A stretch of DNA of 46,786 nucleotides from Syntrophobacterales bacterium (GCA_018053845.1 JAGPKU010000013.1:1-46786), one strand, 5' to 3'. Counted from the stretch's first letter, positions 19,359 to 29,549 are shown. Program-made: numbers and translations. Notes: a model not told the origin generated them from the letters alone.

Positions 19359-19767
19359 GGTCCTTCAGCAGTTTCGAGTACAAAGCATCGAGGATGCCGT
19401 TGATAAAGGAACCCGAGTTTTCGGAGCCGAATTCCTTGCCGAGGTCGATGGCCTCGTTGAGGGCCACCTTGGGGGGGATCCCCCGGCCGTAGAGGAGCTC
19501 GTAGACGGCCAGGCGCAGGATGTTCCGGTCGACCCGCGCCATCCGCTCGAGGGACCAGTTCTCGGAGCAGGAGCTGATCATCCGGTCGATCGCCTCCCGG
19601 TGCGCCCACGTCCCCTCGACGAGTTCCGAGGCGAACGCGCGGGCCTCCGCGGGCGCATGGAAGTGACCCCAGAAAAGCTCGATGGCCTCCCGGGGGTCGA
19701 TTCTCAGCACATCGAGCTGATAAAGAACCTGCAAGGCGATTTCCCTTGCCTTCCTTCTGAGACGCAT
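19312..19767 (-). CDS. nusB: Transcription antitermination factor NusB
   Basis: 151 residues, all helical, with family segments RRKAREIALQVLYQLDV at the N-terminus, MARVDRNILRLAVYELL in the middle and VALNEAIDLGKEFGSENSGSFINGILDAL near the end. NusB with NusE (S10) binds boxA RNA and supports rRNA operon antitermination. It sits at the end of the rib gene series, as in many bacteria, 33 nt after ribH. Confidence 0.97.
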   Translation of the reverse strand: MRLRRKAREIALQVLYQLDVLRIDPREAIELFWGHFHAPAEARAFASELVEGTWAHREAIDRMISSCSENWSLERMARVDRNILRLAVYELLYGRGIPPKVALNEAIDLGKEFGSENSGSFINGILDALYSKLLKDHADQGDNGKPGPARS

Positions 19768-19800
19768 GGCATTTCCCGCCGGGTCGCCGCGGCACCGGAT

Positions 19801-20265
19801 TTACAGGTTTCGAAACAGGTCCACCATCTCGATCGCGGCCAGGGCGGCATCCCAGCCCTTGTTGCCGCTCTTGGTGCCCGCGCGCTCGATGGCCTGCTCG
19901 ATCGAGTCGGTGGTCAGGACGCCGAACACGATGGGGACCTCCGTCTCCAGGGCCGCCTGGGCCACGCCCTTGGAGACCTCCGCCGCGACGTAGTCGAAGT
20001 GGGGCGTCGCGCCCCGGATCACCGCGCCCAGGCAGATCACGGCGTCGAACTTGCCCGTCTTGGCGACCTTCTTGGCCACCAGCGGGATCTCGAAGGCCCC
20101 GGGGCACTTGAAGATCCGGATGTCCTGTTCCCGGGCGCCCGCCCGGGTGAGCCCGTCCAGGGCGCCCTCGATGAGCTTGCCGCTGATGAAGTCGTTGAAC
20201 CGGCTCGCCACGAGGGCGAACTTCATCCCCTGGGCAACGATTTTCCCTTCCGTGATGTTCTTCAT
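19801..20265 (-). CDS. ribH: 6,7-dimethyl-8-ribityllumazine synthase
   Basis: 154 residues. Family segments are [51 protein letters not shown] and [23 protein letters not shown]. It joins 5-amino-6-ribitylaminouracil with dihydroxybutanone phosphate in the penultimate riboflavin step and forms large shells. The ATG at 20265 gives the usual length. Preceded by ribBA and followed by nusB. Confidence 0.97.
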   Translation of the reverse strand: MKNITEGKIVAQGMKFALVASRFNDFISGKLIEGALDGLTRAGAREQDIRIFKCPGAFEIPLVAKKVAKTGKFDAVICLGAVIRGATPHFDYVAAEVSKGVAQAALETEVPIVFGVLTTDSIEQAIERAGTKSGNKGWDAALAAIEMVDLFRNL

Positions 20266-20327
20266 GCTGTTTTTCCGCTCCCTGTCAGGCTGATGGATTT
20301 CTTGGTTCAACCCCCTGTGCCCTTTGC

Positions 20328-21530
20328 CTAGACCTTCAAAATGTGCCCCATCTTTTCCTTCTTCGTCCGCAGGTACCGGAGGTTCGCCTCGTTGGGCTTG
20401 ATCTCGATGGGGACCCGCTCGACGATCGTCATCCCGTAGCCCTCGAGGCCGACGACCTTCTTGGGGTTGTTCGTGAGCAACCGGATCTTCCGCACGCCGA
20501 GATCCACCAGGATCTGGGCCCCGATGCCGTAGTCCCGCAGATCTTCCTTGAACCCGAGCTCGAGGTTGGCCTCCACGGTGTCGCGGCCGTGCTCCTGGAG
20601 CTCGTAGGCCTTGACCTTGTTCACGAGGCCGATTCCCCGGCCCTCCTGGTGCATGTAGACGATGACGCCCTTGCCCGCCTCGTGGATCATCTCCATGGCC
20701 GCATGGAGCTGGTCGCCGCAGTCGCAGCGCATGGAGCCGAAGACGTCGCCCGTCATGCATTCCGAGTGCACCCGGACGAGCACGGCGTCCTCGGGCCCGA
20801 TCTCCCCCTTCACGAGGGCGACGTGCTTGAAGTCGTCCACGTCGTTCTCGTAGACGATGAACTTGAAGTCCCCGCCGAAGGCGGTGGGCAGCGTGGCCGT
20901 GGCCGCCCTTCGGACGAAGGATTCCGTCTTCATTCGGAAGTTGATCAGGTCGGCGATGGTGACGATCTTGAGGCCGTGCTCCTTCGCGAAGATCTCGAGG
21001 TCGGGCATCCGGGCCATGGTGCCGTCGTCCTTCATGATCTCGCAGATCACCCCGCTGGGCTTGAGCCCCGCCAGCCGCGCCAGGTCCACGGAGCCCTCGG
21101 TCTGGCCCGTGCGCACCAGCACCCCGCCCCTGCGGGCCAGGATCGGGAAGACGTGCCCCGGGCTCACGATGTCCCCGGGCTTGACGTTGTCCGCGATGGC
21201 CGTGCGGATCGTCGTGGCCCGGTCGTGGGCCGAGATGCCCGTCGTGACCCCGCGCCGGGCCTCGATGGAGACGGTGAAGGCCGTCTTGAAGCGCGACTGG
21301 TTGTCGTTGACCATGAGGTGGAGGTTGAGCTTCTCCGCCAGCTCGTCGTTGAGGGTCAGGCAGATGAGACCGCGGCCGTACTTGGCCATGAAGTTGATGG
21401 CCTCGGGGGTGACGAACTCGGCGGCCATGCAGAGGTCGCCCTCGTTTTCGCGGTCCTCGTCGTCGACGAGGATCACCATCCTGCCGTTCTTGATGTCTTC
21501 GATCGCTTCGGGAATCGTGCTGACCGCCAT
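20328..21530 (-). CDS. ribBA: Bifunctional DHBP synthase / GTP cyclohydrolase II
   Basis: 400 residues. The N-terminal RibB half has the acidic loop [11 protein letters not shown] (23-33) that binds metal and ribulose 5-phosphate, and the RARGG-like [18 protein letters not shown]. The C-terminal RibA half has the zinc site Cys258, Cys269 and Cys271 (HSECMTGD...RCDCGDQL) and HQEGRGIGL. It supplies both precursors of riboflavin. ATG 21530, with AGGTG upstream, is favoured over the in-frame GTG at 21539. ribE lies upstream. Confidence 0.97.
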   Translation of the reverse strand: MAVSTIPEAIEDIKNGRMVILVDDEDRENEGDLCMAAEFVTPEAINFMAKYGRGLICLTLNDELAEKLNLHLMVNDNQSRFKTAFTVSIEARRGVTTGISAHDRATTIRTAIADNVKPGDIVSPGHVFPILARRGGVLVRTGQTEGSVDLARLAGLKPSGVICEIMKDDGTMARMPDLEIFAKEHGLKIVTIADLINFRMKTESFVRRAATATLPTAFGGDFKFIVYENDVDDFKHVALVKGEIGPEDAVLVRVHSECMTGDVFGSMRCDCGDQLHAAMEMIHEAGKGVIVYMHQEGRGIGLVNKVKAYELQEHGRDTVEANLELGFKEDLRDYGIGAQILVDLGVRKIRLLTNNPKKVVGLEGYGMTIVERVPIEIKPNEANLRYLRTKKEKMGHILKV

Positions 21531-21539
21531 GATATACAC

Positions 21540-21627
21540 CTAAAGACGGCTAAAGGCTTAAGGCAAAGGGCAAAAGGCAAAGAGAAAATCCCGAGCCGTT
21601 CGCCATTCGCCTTACGCCATTTGCCAT
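21540..21627. repeat. Degenerate reiterated intergenic sequence between ribE and ribBA
   Basis: The left half repeats AAGGCTTAAGGCAAAGGGCA-type words; the right half repeats CGCCATTCGCC, TTACGCC and ATTTGCC. The halves are roughly complementary, so a long imperfect hairpin is possible. The unit is not an exact tandem repeat. Confidence 0.6.
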
Positions 21628-22263
21628 TCATTTCATGAACCCGTGCTCCCGGAGGAAATCCATGTCGATCCCCTTTCCGGTGCGCAGGAGCTTTTCCACG
21701 TACTTTCCGAGGATGTCCGTCTCGAGGTTCACGGCATCCCCCGCCCTCTTCTCCGGCAGCGTCGTCTTCTGCGCCGTGAGGGGGATGATGTTAACATAAA
21801 ACCGGTCGCCTTCGCACGCATTAACGGTGAGGCTGATCCCGTCGACGGCGACGGACCCCTTGGGGACCACGTACTTCGAAAGGCCCGGCTCCACGACGAT
21901 CCCGAAGACGATGGAGCCGGCGCGCGGCGTCCTCTCGGCGATCCGCCCCACGCCGTCCACGTGCCCCAGGACGAAGTGCCCGCCGAGGAAATCGCTCATC
22001 CGCAGGGCCTTTTCCAGGTTGACGCGGTCGCCCGCCCGGAGCCGACCGAGGGTCGTCTTCGAGAGCGACTCGGCGGAGACGTCGAAGGTGAAGCTCCCCG
22101 CGCCGAGGGCCGTCACCGTCAGGCAGGCGCCGCTTACGGCGATGCTGTCGCCGATCTTTACGTCGTCGAGGGGCAGCGCCGTCGCCACCTCGAGCCGGGC
22201 GTCTTCGCCCTTGCGGATGAGGCTGCGGACCGTCCCCGTGTCCTGGATGATGCCGGTGAACAT
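21628..22263 (-). CDS. ribE: Riboflavin synthase, alpha chain
   Basis: 211 residues with two lumazine-binding repeats. Each has the expected pattern: MFTGIIQDTG and AVSGACLTV in the first, HVDGVGRI and AVDGISLTVN in the second. It dismutates two ribityllumazines to riboflavin plus the pyrimidine precursor. Starts at ATG 22263. It lies directly downstream of nrdR with only about 100 nt between, where many related genomes have ribD; no ribD-like frame is present here. Confidence 0.97.
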   Translation of the reverse strand: MFTGIIQDTGTVRSLIRKGEDARLEVATALPLDDVKIGDSIAVSGACLTVTALGAGSFTFDVSAESLSKTTLGRLRAGDRVNLEKALRMSDFLGGHFVLGHVDGVGRIAERTPRAGSIVFGIVVEPGLSKYVVPKGSVAVDGISLTVNACEGDRFYVNIIPLTAQKTTLPEKRAGDAVNLETDILGKYVEKLLRTGKGIDMDFLREHGFMK

Positions 22264-22265
22264 AA

Positions 22266-22360
22266 AAAACAGGCTCCAGGCTTCAGGCTTCGGGCTTCAG
22301 GATCAAGAAAAGAGATCCGGGGACCTATTTCCTGATGCCTGGCGCCTGGTGCCTGATGCC
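22266..22360. repeat. Degenerate reiterated intergenic sequence between nrdR and ribE
   Basis: The left half reiterates CAGGCTTCAGGCTTCGGG-type words; the right half reiterates CCTGATGCCTGGCGCCTGG-type words. Left and right are near reverse complements. Similar TGATGCC words occur at about 13253-13275. Confidence 0.65.
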
Positions 22361-22362
22361 TT

Positions 22363-22818
22363 CTACTTCGATTTCAGCAGCTCCTTCAGCTCGTCGAGGA
22401 ACTCGTTGGCGTCGCGGAACTGCCGGTACACCGACGCGAACCGCACGTAGGCCACCTTGTCGAGGTCGTGGAGCTCCTGCATGACCCGCTCGCCCACGAA
22501 CGTCGAGGGGACCTCCTTGAGCTGCGATTCCTGACAGGCCCTCTCGATGCGGTCCACGACGGCCTCGATCGCGTCGATGCTCACGGGCCGCTTCTCGCAG
22601 GCCTTCTTGATCCCCGCGAGGATCTTCGCGCGGTCGAAGGCCTCGCGCCGCCCGTCCTTCTTGACGACCATGGGCAGCACTTCCTCGACGAACTCGTAGG
22701 TGGTGAACCGCTTGCCGCAGGCGGCGCACTCGCGCCGCCTGCGGATGGCGTTGCCGTCCTTGCTGATCCGGGAGTCGATGACCCGGTTTTCCGTGTCGGC
22801 GCAAAAGGGGCACTTCAT
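22363..22818 (-). CDS. nrdR: Transcriptional repressor NrdR
   Basis: 151 residues. A zinc ribbon (Cys3, Cys6, Cys31, Cys34) with the basic recognition stretch [19 protein letters not shown] is followed by an ATP-cone domain ([26 protein letters not shown]). NrdR binds ATP/dATP and represses ribonucleotide reductase genes. Its start overlaps the stop of the dCMP deaminase gene by 4 nt, tying both to nucleotide supply. Confidence 0.97.
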   Translation of the reverse strand: MKCPFCADTENRVIDSRISKDGNAIRRRRECAACGKRFTTYEFVEEVLPMVVKKDGRREAFDRAKILAGIKKACEKRPVSIDAIEAVVDRIERACQESQLKEVPSTFVGERVMQELHDLDKVAYVRFASVYRQFRDANEFLDELKELLKSK

Positions 22819-23282
22819 CGTTTCCTCACCTCGATGCCCGACTCCTCGAGCAGGCGCGCGGCCAGCTCGTCGCTGTAGCCCTCCCGGTAGACGATCTCCG
22901 TGATCCCGGCGTTGATGAGCATCTTGAGACAAATGCTGCAGGGGTGGTTCGTGCAGTACAGGGTCGCGCCCCGGATGCTCACGCCGTGGACGGCGGCCTG
23001 GATGATCGCGTTCTGCTCGGCGTGGAGCCCCCGGCAGAGCTCGTGGCGTTCGCCGGAGGACACTTTCATCTCCTCGCGCAGGCACCCGAGCTCGAGGCAG
23101 TGCCGCAGGCCGCTCGGGGCGCCGTTGTAGCCCGTCGTGAGCAGGCGCTTGTCCTTGACCAGCACGGCCCCCACGCCGCGCCGCAGGCACGTGGAGCGCC
23201 TCGAGACGAGATCCACGATGTCCATGAAGTACTCGTCCCAGCTGGGGCGGGCGATGCCCTGCTTTTTCCTGTCCGCCTTCAC
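22815..23282 (-). CDS. Deoxycytidylate deaminase family protein (ComEB-like)
   Basis: 155 residues. The cytidine-deaminase zinc site is complete: HAE (His87, Glu89) and PCSIC (Cys115, Cys118). The [19 protein letters not shown] start and [11 protein letters not shown] segment fit dCMP deaminases, which make dUMP for thymidylate synthesis. I propose the GTG at 23282; the longer frame to 23357 adds residues that look like translated intergenic repeat. It sits between glyA and nrdR, a common arrangement, and one-carbon supply by GlyA also serves thymidylate synthesis. Confidence 0.9.
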   Translation of the reverse strand: MKADRKKQGIARPSWDEYFMDIVDLVSRRSTCLRRGVGAVLVKDKRLLTTGYNGAPSGLRHCLELGCLREEMKVSSGERHELCRGLHAEQNAIIQAAVHGVSIRGATLYCTNHPCSICLKMLINAGITEIVYREGYSDELAARLLEESGIEVRKR

Positions 23283-23408
23283 GCTCGATGCCTGTTCATT
23301 GCGCGGTGTTGCAGAATCCCCGGTTTCCAGGTCCGAGGAACGAGGACCGGGGCACAAATGACGAATTCTCGAACTTCGTGCCTCGATCCTGTATCCTCCG
23401 CGCCGGCG

Positions 23409-24662
23409 TTATCCCCTTGCGATGCGCTCCGCGTACAGCGGGAAGCGCCCGCAGAGCTCGCTGACCTCTTTGCGGACCTTGGCGATCGTCGCTTCGTTCT
23501 TGAGGTCCTTGAGGACCGTCGAGATGAACCGTCCCACGAGCTTCATCTCCGCTTCCTTCATCCCCCGGGACGTGATGGCCGGGGTGCCGACGCGGATGCC
23601 GCTGGTCACTTGGGGGCCCCTCGTGTCGAAGGGGATCATGTTCTTGTTGGCCGTGATGCCCGCCCGGTCCAGGGCGTCGGCGCCCTCGGCGCCGGTCACG
23701 CCGATGGAGGTCACGTCGATGAGCATGAGGTGGTTGTCCGTGCCGCCCGAGACGAGGCGGAACCCCTCGGCCATGAGCGTGTCGGCCAGGGTGCGGGCGT
23801 TTTCCCGGATCTGCCGCTGGTACTGCCGGAACTCCTCCGTCAGGGCCTCCTTCAGGGCCACGGCCTTGGCGGCGATGATGTGCATGAGCGGCCCTCCCTG
23901 CATGCCCGGGAACACCCGGCCGTCGAGGGCCTTCTGGTAGTCCTGCTTGCACAGGACCATGCCGCCGCGGGGGCCCCGCAGCGTCTTGTGCGTCGTGGTC
24001 GTCACGAACTCGCACAGCGGGACGGGGTTCGGGTGGATGCCCGCCGCCACGAGCCCGGCGATATGGGCGATGTCGAACAGCACCACGGCCCCGACCCGGT
24101 CGGCGATCTGCCGGAAGGGCTCGGAGGGGATCTCGCGGGGGTAGGCGCTCGCGCCCACGACGATGACCTTCGGCTTGTGCTTCTTCGCCTGGGCCTCCAC
24201 CTCGTTGAAGTCGATCCGCTCCGTCGCCCGGTCGACGCCGTAGTGGACGACGTTGTAGAAGCGGCCCGAGAAGTTGACGGGGCTGCCGTGGGAGAGGTGC
24301 CCGCCGTGGGCGAGGTTCATGCCCAGGATCGTGTCGCCCGGCTGGAGCATGGCGAAGTAGACCGCCATATTGGCCTGCGTGCCCGAGTGGGGCTGCACGT
24401 TGGCGTGGTCGGCCCCGAAGAGCTTCTTCGCCCGCTCGATGGCCAGCGCCTCGACGATGTCGACGAACTCGCAGCCGTGGTAGTAGCGCTTGCCGGGGTA
24501 GCCCTCGGCGTACTTGTTCGTCATGACGCAGCCCTGGGCTTCGAGGACCGCCTCGTCGACGAAGTTCTCCGACGGGATCAGTTCCAGCTTGCCGGCCTGG
24601 CGCTTCGTTTCCTCCAGGATGGCGGCCGCCACCTCGGGGTCCACCGTGTTGAGCAATGACAT
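23409..24662 (-). CDS. glyA: Serine hydroxymethyltransferase
   Basis: 417 residues, normal length. The PLP lysine is Lys226 in [13 protein letters not shown], with upstream signatures [22 protein letters not shown]-like ([14 protein letters not shown]) and [11 protein letters not shown]. It converts serine and tetrahydrofolate to glycine and methylene-tetrahydrofolate. ATG 24662 is preceded by GAGGAG at 4 nt. Only 7 nt separate it from rpiB, so the two are in one operon. About 125 nt of reiterated sequence follow before the dCMP deaminase gene. Confidence 0.98.
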   Translation of the reverse strand: MSLLNTVDPEVAAAILEETKRQAGKLELIPSENFVDEAVLEAQGCVMTNKYAEGYPGKRYYHGCEFVDIVEALAIERAKKLFGADHANVQPHSGTQANMAVYFAMLQPGDTILGMNLAHGGHLSHGSPVNFSGRFYNVVHYGVDRATERIDFNEVEAQAKKHKPKVIVVGASAYPREIPSEPFRQIADRVGAVVLFDIAHIAGLVAAGIHPNPVPLCEFVTTTTHKTLRGPRGGMVLCKQDYQKALDGRVFPGMQGGPLMHIIAAKAVALKEALTEEFRQYQRQIRENARTLADTLMAEGFRLVSGGTDNHLMLIDVTSIGVTGAEGADALDRAGITANKNMIPFDTRGPQVTSGIRVGTPAITSRGMKEAEMKLVGRFISTVLKDLKNEATIAKVRKEVSELCGRFPLYAERIARG

Positions 24663-24669
24663 CGTCTCC

Positions 24670-25131
24670 TCACCCTCCTGTTTTGCTGCAGAGTTTCTGT
24701 TCCAGTTCCCGGATCTTGTCGAGGCGCCTCTGGTGGCGCCCCCCGTCGAAGGGGGTCTCCAGCCACGCCCGGGCGATCCCCCCGGCCGCCTCGGGGTCCG
24801 TCTTGCGCCCGGCCAGCACGAGGACGTTCGAGTCGTTGTGCTGCCGGGAGAGCCGGGCCGTCTCCACGTCGAGGCACAGGGCCGCCCGCACGCCGGGGAA
24901 CTTGTTGGCCACGATCGCCATCCCCACGCCGGAGCCGCAGACGAGGATGCCCCGCTCGAACCGGCCCGAGGAAACCCCCTCGGCCGCGAGGATGCCGTAA
25001 TCCGGGTAATCGACGGACTCCTCGGTGCCGGTCCCCATGTCCACGATCCGGTGGCCCGCCGCGGCAAGCGACGCCTTGACGGCCTCCTTGAGGGCGAACC
25101 CCGCGTGGTCGGATCCCATGACGATGGTCAC
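24670..25131 (-). CDS. rpiB: Ribose 5-phosphate isomerase B
   Basis: 153 residues. Family features are [10 protein letters not shown], the phosphate-binding CGSGVGM and [15 protein letters not shown]. It interconverts ribose 5-phosphate and ribulose 5-phosphate. The start is GTG at 25131, directly after a GGAGGAGG run; Met5 is an alternative but would cut the first strand of the fold. It sits between fabF and glyA with gaps below 10 nt. Confidence 0.96.
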   Translation of the reverse strand: MTIVMGSDHAGFALKEAVKASLAAAGHRIVDMGTGTEESVDYPDYGILAAEGVSSGRFERGILVCGSGVGMAIVANKFPGVRAALCLDVETARLSRQHNDSNVLVLAGRKTDPEAAGGIARAWLETPFDGGRHQRRLDKIRELEQKLCSKTGG

Positions 25132-25140
25132 GCCTCCTCC

Positions 25141-26394
25141 TCAGTCCCTGTATCGGCGGAAGACGAGAACCGCGTTGACGCCGCCGAAGCCGAAGGTGTT
25201 GGACAGCGCGGCCTCGACGGCCGTTTCCTTCGCCCGGTGCGCGACGTAGTCCAGGTCGCAGCCCTCGTCGGGTTCGTCCAGGTTGATCGTGGGCGGAATG
25301 ATCCCGTCGCAGAGGACCTTGACGGCCACGATGGCCTCGAGGCCGCCCGCCCCTCCCAGCATGTGTCCCGTCATCGATTTCGTGGAGGAGACGGCCAGCT
25401 TTCGGCTGTGCTCCCCGAAGACCCGCTTGATGGCCTGGGTCTCGTAGACGTCGTTGAGCGGCGTTGCCGTCCCGTGGGCGTTGATGTAGCCGACGGCGGC
25501 CGGATCCATCCCGCAGGATCTCAGGGCGGCCTCCATGCTGCGCGCGGCCCCCTCGTGCCCCGGGGGCGGGGCGGCCATGTGGTAGGCGTCGGCCGTGCAG
25601 CCGTACCCGCAGATCTCGGCGTAGACCCTCGCGCCGCGCCGGCGGGCGTGGTTCAGATCCTCCAGGACGAGGATGCCGCCTCCCTCGCCGATGACGAAGC
25701 CGTCGCGGCGGCGGTCGAAGGGGCGGCTGGCCTTCTCGGGCTCGTCGTTGCGGGTGGAGAGCGCCCGCATGGCGTTGAACCCGGCCACCGCGAAGGGGGT
25801 GACGGCCGCCTCGATGCCGCCCGCGAACATCGCATCGGCGTAGCCGTCCTTGATCAGCCGGAACGCCATGCCGATGGCGCTCGTGCCGGCGGCGCAGGCC
25901 GTGACGGGGCAGCTGATGGGCCCCTTGGCCCCGTAGCGGATGGAGATCTGTCCCGCGGCGAGATTGGGCAGGACGGCCGGGATGGTGAACGGCGAGATCC
26001 TCCGGGGGCCGCTCTGCTCGAGGACGGTGTGTTCCCGCTCGATGGTCCGGACCCCCCCGATGCCCGAGCCGACGATGGTGCCCACGCGCTCGGCGTTGCC
26101 GCCGTCGATGACGAGTCCCGCGTCCTGCACGGCCATCTCGGCGCAGGCCAGGGCGTAGACGATGAAATCGTCGAGCCGGCGCAGCTCCTTCTTCTCCACG
26201 TAACGCAGGGGGTCGAAGTTCTTCACCTCGCCGGCGATCTTCGTGGCCAGAGGGCCGGCGTCGAACTTCGTGATGGGCCCGATGCCCGAGCGGCCGGCGC
26301 AGAGGGCCGCCCAGGTCTCGTCGACGGAGTTGCCGACGGGGTTCACGGTTCCCATGCCGGTGATGACGACGCGCCTCTCCACGGGCAGCTCCAC
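25141..26394 (-). CDS. fabF: 3-oxoacyl-ACP synthase II
   Basis: 417 residues. The thiolase-fold triad is visible: Cys167 in TACAAGTSAIG, a His in NAHGTATPLND near 309 and a His in SMTGHMLGGAGG near 346. It condenses malonyl-ACP with acyl-ACP in chain elongation. The best start is GTG at 26394, with another GTG four codons later; neither has a strong ribosome-binding site, so coupling with acpP just 9 nt upstream is likely. Confidence 0.96.
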   Translation of the reverse strand: MELPVERRVVITGMGTVNPVGNSVDETWAALCAGRSGIGPITKFDAGPLATKIAGEVKNFDPLRYVEKKELRRLDDFIVYALACAEMAVQDAGLVIDGGNAERVGTIVGSGIGGVRTIEREHTVLEQSGPRRISPFTIPAVLPNLAAGQISIRYGAKGPISCPVTACAAGTSAIGMAFRLIKDGYADAMFAGGIEAAVTPFAVAGFNAMRALSTRNDEPEKASRPFDRRRDGFVIGEGGGILVLEDLNHARRRGARVYAEICGYGCTADAYHMAAPPPGHEGAARSMEAALRSCGMDPAAVGYINAHGTATPLNDVYETQAIKRVFGEHSRKLAVSSTKSMTGHMLGGAGGLEAIVAVKVLCDGIIPPTINLDEPDEGCDLDYVAHRAKETAVEAALSNTFGFGGVNAVLVFRRYRD

Positions 26395-26403
26395 GCAGGC
26401 GGC

Positions 26404-26646
26404 CTAGCCGGCCAGGCCCTTCTTCTTCTTGATGTAGTCGACGGCGTCCTGGATCGTCCGGATCTTCTGCAGCTCCTCGTCGGAGATCTCGATGCCGAAG
26501 TTCTCCTCCATGGCCATGATCAGCTCGACCAGGTCGAGGGAATCCGCGCCCAGGTCCTCGATGAAGGATGCCTCGGGCACGCACTCCTCCCGGGTCACAT
26601 CCAGTTGTTCCACGATGATCTCGATGACTTTTTCTTCGATGGACAT
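26404..26646 (-). CDS. acpP: Acyl carrier protein
   Basis: 80 residues, acidic. The phosphopantetheine site is Ser36 in [12 protein letters not shown]. An optimal AAGGAGG lies 7 nt before the ATG at 26646, fitting the high amounts of ACP needed. The C-terminus is unusually lysine-rich (KKKKGLAG). In the fab series between fabG and fabF. Confidence 0.98.
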   Translation of the reverse strand: MSIEEKVIEIIVEQLDVTREECVPEASFIEDLGADSLDLVELIMAMEENFGIEISDEELQKIRTIQDAVDYIKKKKGLAG

Positions 26647-26723
26647 CAATCCGCCTCCTTCAGAAGTGTGCATTCCGTTTCCGCTCGAACGGCCTGTCCC
26701 GGGGCGCGGCGCGCTGCACGCGG

Positions 26724-27467
26724 CTACATGTAGAGACCGCCGTTGACCCCGATCACCTGTCCCGTGATGTATCCGGCTTCATCGGAGGCCAGGAACAGCA
26801 CGACACCGGCGACATCGTCCGGTGTGCCCAGCCGGCAGAGGGGGATCTCCCCGAGAACCCGCTGCCGCTGCTCCTCCGTCAGGGCGGAGGTCATATCCGT
26901 GTCTATGAGTCCGGGGGCCACGGCGTTGACGCAGATGCCGCGCGGCGCCAGCTCCCGGGCCAGGGACTTCGTCAGCCCGATGAGCCCGGCCTTCGAGGCG
27001 CCGTAATTCGCCTGGCCGGCGTTGCCCGCCAGGGCGACGACCGACGAGACGTTGATGATGCGGCCCCCGCGCTGCTTCATCATGGCGCGGGCCACGGCCC
27101 TGCAGCAGTGGAAGGCCCCCTTGAGGTTCGTGTCCATGACCCGGTCCCAGTCGCGGTCCTTCATGCGGACCAGCAGGCCGTCGCGGCTCTCGCCGGCGTT
27201 GTTCACCAGGATGTCGATGCGGCCCCTCTCCCGGATCAGGGCGACGATCGCCCCGGCGGTTTCCCCGTCGTCGGCGACATCGAAGCGCACGGTCTTGCCG
27301 TCGCCGCCCGCCCGGCCGATGAGGCGAAGCGTCTCGCGGGCCGCCTCCTCGTTGCGGGCGTAATTGACGCAGACGAAGGCCCCCGCGGCCGCCAGCCGCA
27401 CGCTCACGGCCCGGCCGATTCCCCGCGACCCTCCCGTGACGAGTGCAACCTTGTCTTGCAGTCTCAT
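26724..27467 (-). CDS. fabG: 3-oxoacyl-ACP reductase
   Basis: 247 residues, short-chain dehydrogenase fold. NADPH site TGGSRGIG at 11-18, NNAG at 89-92, and catalytic Ser142, Tyr155 and Lys159 in the order NVSS...YGASK. The C-terminal [16 protein letters not shown] is typical of FabG. ATG 27467 follows GGGACGGGC. About 80 nt separate it from fabD. Confidence 0.96.
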   Translation of the reverse strand: MRLQDKVALVTGGSRGIGRAVSVRLAAAGAFVCVNYARNEEAARETLRLIGRAGGDGKTVRFDVADDGETAGAIVALIRERGRIDILVNNAGESRDGLLVRMKDRDWDRVMDTNLKGAFHCCRAVARAMMKQRGGRIINVSSVVALAGNAGQANYGASKAGLIGLTKSLARELAPRGICVNAVAPGLIDTDMTSALTEEQRQRVLGEIPLCRLGTPDDVAGVVLFLASDEAGYITGQVIGVNGGLYM

Positions 27468-27550
27468 GCCCGTCCCAAGCCTGTTGACCGGGGGTGCATC
27501 CTTCCCGCCTTCATCCCCTCTTACCCTCTTTCTGGCTGGAAGGGCGCCTT

Positions 27551-28537
27551 TCATCCGGACGGTTTTGAACAGCCCGTCGTCTCCGCTGAAGGTGCCTGTT
27601 TCGAAAGCGTTTCGACGGTCCTCTGCAGGGACTCGAGATTTTCCACGTTCAGCACCCGGAGGTCCCGGCGGATCCGCAGGGCCAGGGCCGACAGCACCCT
27701 CTTGGGACCCACCTCGACGACCGTGTCGATCCCCATCGCGGCCATCCTCTCGATCGTCTCGAGCCAGCGCACGGGCTGGTGGATCTGCCGGACGAGCAGC
27801 CCCCTTGTCGTGGCGGCCGAGTGGAGCGCCCCGGGGTCGCAGTTCGGGATCACGGGCACCGAGCCGTCCCGGAAGTCGACCCTGTCGAGATCGGCGCCGA
27901 ACCGTTCGGCCGCCCCTTCCAGCAGGGCGCAGTGAAAGGGCGCGCTCAGCGGGAGTTTCAGGGCACGCTTCGCTCCGGCGGCAAGGGCCTTGGCCATCAC
28001 CGATTCCACCGGGGCCGCATAGCCCGAAACGACGGTCTGGTCCGGGGCGTTGTAACACGAGGGGCTCACGAGCCCCTCCCCGGCGCTGACCTCCCGGCAG
28101 AGCGCCTCGACCCTGTCGCGCCCCAGTCCCTGGATGGCGGCGTTGGCGCCCACGCCGGGGGCGACGGCTTGCTGCTGCCGGGCAGCCCTCTTCCGGACGA
28201 GCCGCAGGGTGTCGGCGAACCCCAGCGCCCCCGCCGCGCAGAGCGCCCCGTATTCCCCGAGGCTGTGGCCCGCCATGGCCGACGGGCGCATCCCGAGGTG
28301 CCGCTCGAAGACCCGCCAGGCGGCGATCTCGAGGGTCAGGGTCGCCACCTGGGTGTTTTCGGTCAAATCCAGCGACTCCCGGGGCCCCTCGAAGCACAGG
28401 CGCCCGATGTCCGTGCCGAGCACCGCCTGCGCCTCCTCGAAGCACGCCCTGGCGGGCTCGAACTGCCGGAACAGGTCCCTGCCCATGCCCACGTACTGCG
28501 AGCCCTGCCCGGGAAATAGCACGCCCAGCCTGGCCAT
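27551..28537 (-). CDS. fabD: Malonyl-CoA:ACP transacylase
   Basis: 328 residues. Nucleophile Ser92 lies in GHSLGEY, the oxyanion-related FPGQGSQ is at 8-14, and the catalytic His is in APFHCALLE near 203. It loads malonyl groups on ACP. The product has about 15 more C-terminal residues than usual (KQAPSAETTG...). It directly follows rpmF by 19 nt. In many relatives plsX and fabH lie between rpmF and fabD; both are missing here. Confidence 0.96.
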   Translation of the reverse strand: MARLGVLFPGQGSQYVGMGRDLFRQFEPARACFEEAQAVLGTDIGRLCFEGPRESLDLTENTQVATLTLEIAAWRVFERHLGMRPSAMAGHSLGEYGALCAAGALGFADTLRLVRKRAARQQQAVAPGVGANAAIQGLGRDRVEALCREVSAGEGLVSPSCYNAPDQTVVSGYAAPVESVMAKALAAGAKRALKLPLSAPFHCALLEGAAERFGADLDRVDFRDGSVPVIPNCDPGALHSAATTRGLLVRQIHQPVRWLETIERMAAMGIDTVVEVGPKRVLSALALRIRRDLRVLNVENLESLQRTVETLSKQAPSAETTGCSKPSG

Positions 28538-28556
28538 AGGTTCCCCGGCGGTGACG

Positions 28557-28742
28557 CTATTCGCCCTTTTCGACGTTCAGCACGCCCCTGCCCTTGTAGG
28601 TGCCGCAGTTGGGGCAGGCCCGGTGGGGCAGCTTCGGCTCGTTGCACTGGGGGCAGACCGAGCCGGCCGGCGCCTTGATGAAGTCGTGGGCCCTCCGGCT
28701 GTTCCGTCTCGATTTCGAGTGTCTCTTGACTGGGTTCGGCAT
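28557..28742 (-). CDS. rpmF: 50S ribosomal protein L32
   Basis: 61 residues, basic N-terminus ([21 protein letters not shown]) and a four-cysteine zinc ribbon: CPQC and CPNC. The zinc-binding form is the one seen where zinc is not limiting. It lies between yceD and fabD, the classic yceD-rpmF arrangement. Confidence 0.98.
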   Translation of the reverse strand: MPNPVKRHSKSRRNSRRAHDFIKAPAGSVCPQCNEPKLPHRACPNCGTYKGRGVLNVEKGE

Positions 28743-28758
28743 GGCTTGGGTTACTCCG

Positions 28759-29298
28759 TCACGTTGATGTTCTTGCCTTGAAGTTCTTCAGCGCCTCCAG
28801 GCGGCGGTCGACCGCGCCGGGCCGGCACGCGCAGGATTCCGTGTTGAGGTTGGCGCCGCACTGCGCGCACAGCCCGCGGCAGGTTTCGGCGCAAAGCGGT
28901 TTCATGGGGACCAGCAGCAGGATCTGCTCGAAGACCAGGGCGTCGAGGTCGATCATGTCCTCCCGGTAGTGCCCGAACGAGATGTCCTCGTCGGAGAGTT
29001 CCTCCTTCTGTTCCTCCATCGTGTCGCGCGAGGGGACCAGGATGTGGCGGAACCCGCCCTGCACGGGCAGCCGGAAGGTCTCCAGGCACCGCCCGCAATC
29101 CAGGTCCAGTGCCGCCTCCACGCGGATGTCGAGGGTGACCGTCTCGAGGATCCTGTGGATCTCGACGGAGACCTCCGCCGGGAAAATCCGGAAGTCGATC
29201 CAGCCTCCCCCCTGCAGGAATTCCCGGTACCAGTCCCCGTCGAGCCGGTACTGGAGCCGGCGCCCCTCCTCGGGAATGAGCGATACCTGAACCTTCAA
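28759..29298 (-). CDS. yceD: YceD/DUF177 family protein (large rRNA subunit accumulation)
   Basis: 179 residues. The DUF177 core shows [14 protein letters not shown] and the C-terminal cysteine cluster [19 protein letters not shown] with the LEALKNFK end. In E. coli the homologue is needed for normal 23S rRNA accumulation, and the gene is paired with rpmF in most bacteria. The start is TTG at 29298, with AGGGA about 6 nt upstream; no ATG is available. It is the first gene of the long rpmF-fab-rib series. Confidence 0.9.
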   Translation of the reverse strand: MKVQVSLIPEEGRRLQYRLDGDWYREFLQGGGWIDFRIFPAEVSVEIHRILETVTLDIRVEAALDLDCGRCLETFRLPVQGGFRHILVPSRDTMEEQKEELSDEDISFGHYREDMIDLDALVFEQILLLVPMKPLCAETCRGLCAQCGANLNTESCACRPGAVDRRLEALKNFKARTST

Positions 29299-29357
29299 AG
29301 AGTGTCCCTGGCGAATGGATTCACGCTTCCCTCGGGGAAGCCTTTGCGAAAGAGTAG

Positions 29358-29387
29358 TTGTTAATTACAAAACCCTTATTTTGTCAA
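29358..29387 (-). promoter_or_regulatory. Probable promoter of the yceD-rpmF-fab series
   Basis: A perfect minus-strand TTGACA (29387-29382) sits in a clearly AT-rich patch. The -10 is weak; TAACAA (29363-29358) at 18 bp is the best spaced, while TGTAAT at 29369-29364 is closer to consensus but too near. The call rests on the -35 box and base composition. Confidence 0.4.
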
Positions 29388-29520
29388 GTACATTTTGGCG
29401 CAGGGCCGGCGGGTGAGCCCCGCCGGATCAGGGACGAAACCCGCCTTTGGCATGATCCCCCAGGGTCCCTCGCCGGGGTGCGGGCACTCCCGGATTTCCC
29501 CGCGGCGCGAATTTTTCACC

Positions 29521-29549
29521 TTGACATTTCAGCCGCTTTCATTTAGCTT
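29521..29549 (+). promoter_or_regulatory. Promoter of the tRNA-Gln/tRNA-Glu unit
   Basis: TTGACA (29521-29526), a 17-bp spacer and TAGCTT (29544-29549). The -35 is perfect, the -10 weak. The tRNA begins 27 nt later. Upstream, a perfect 8-bp hairpin (CCGGCGGG 29406-29413 with CCCGCCGG 29419-29426) separates it from the yceD promoter. Confidence 0.55.

Noticed and set aside
19801-22363. FMN riboswitch in front of the rib genes
   Set aside because: None of the gaps in the rib series contains the conserved RFN core; they hold degenerate reiterated words instead.
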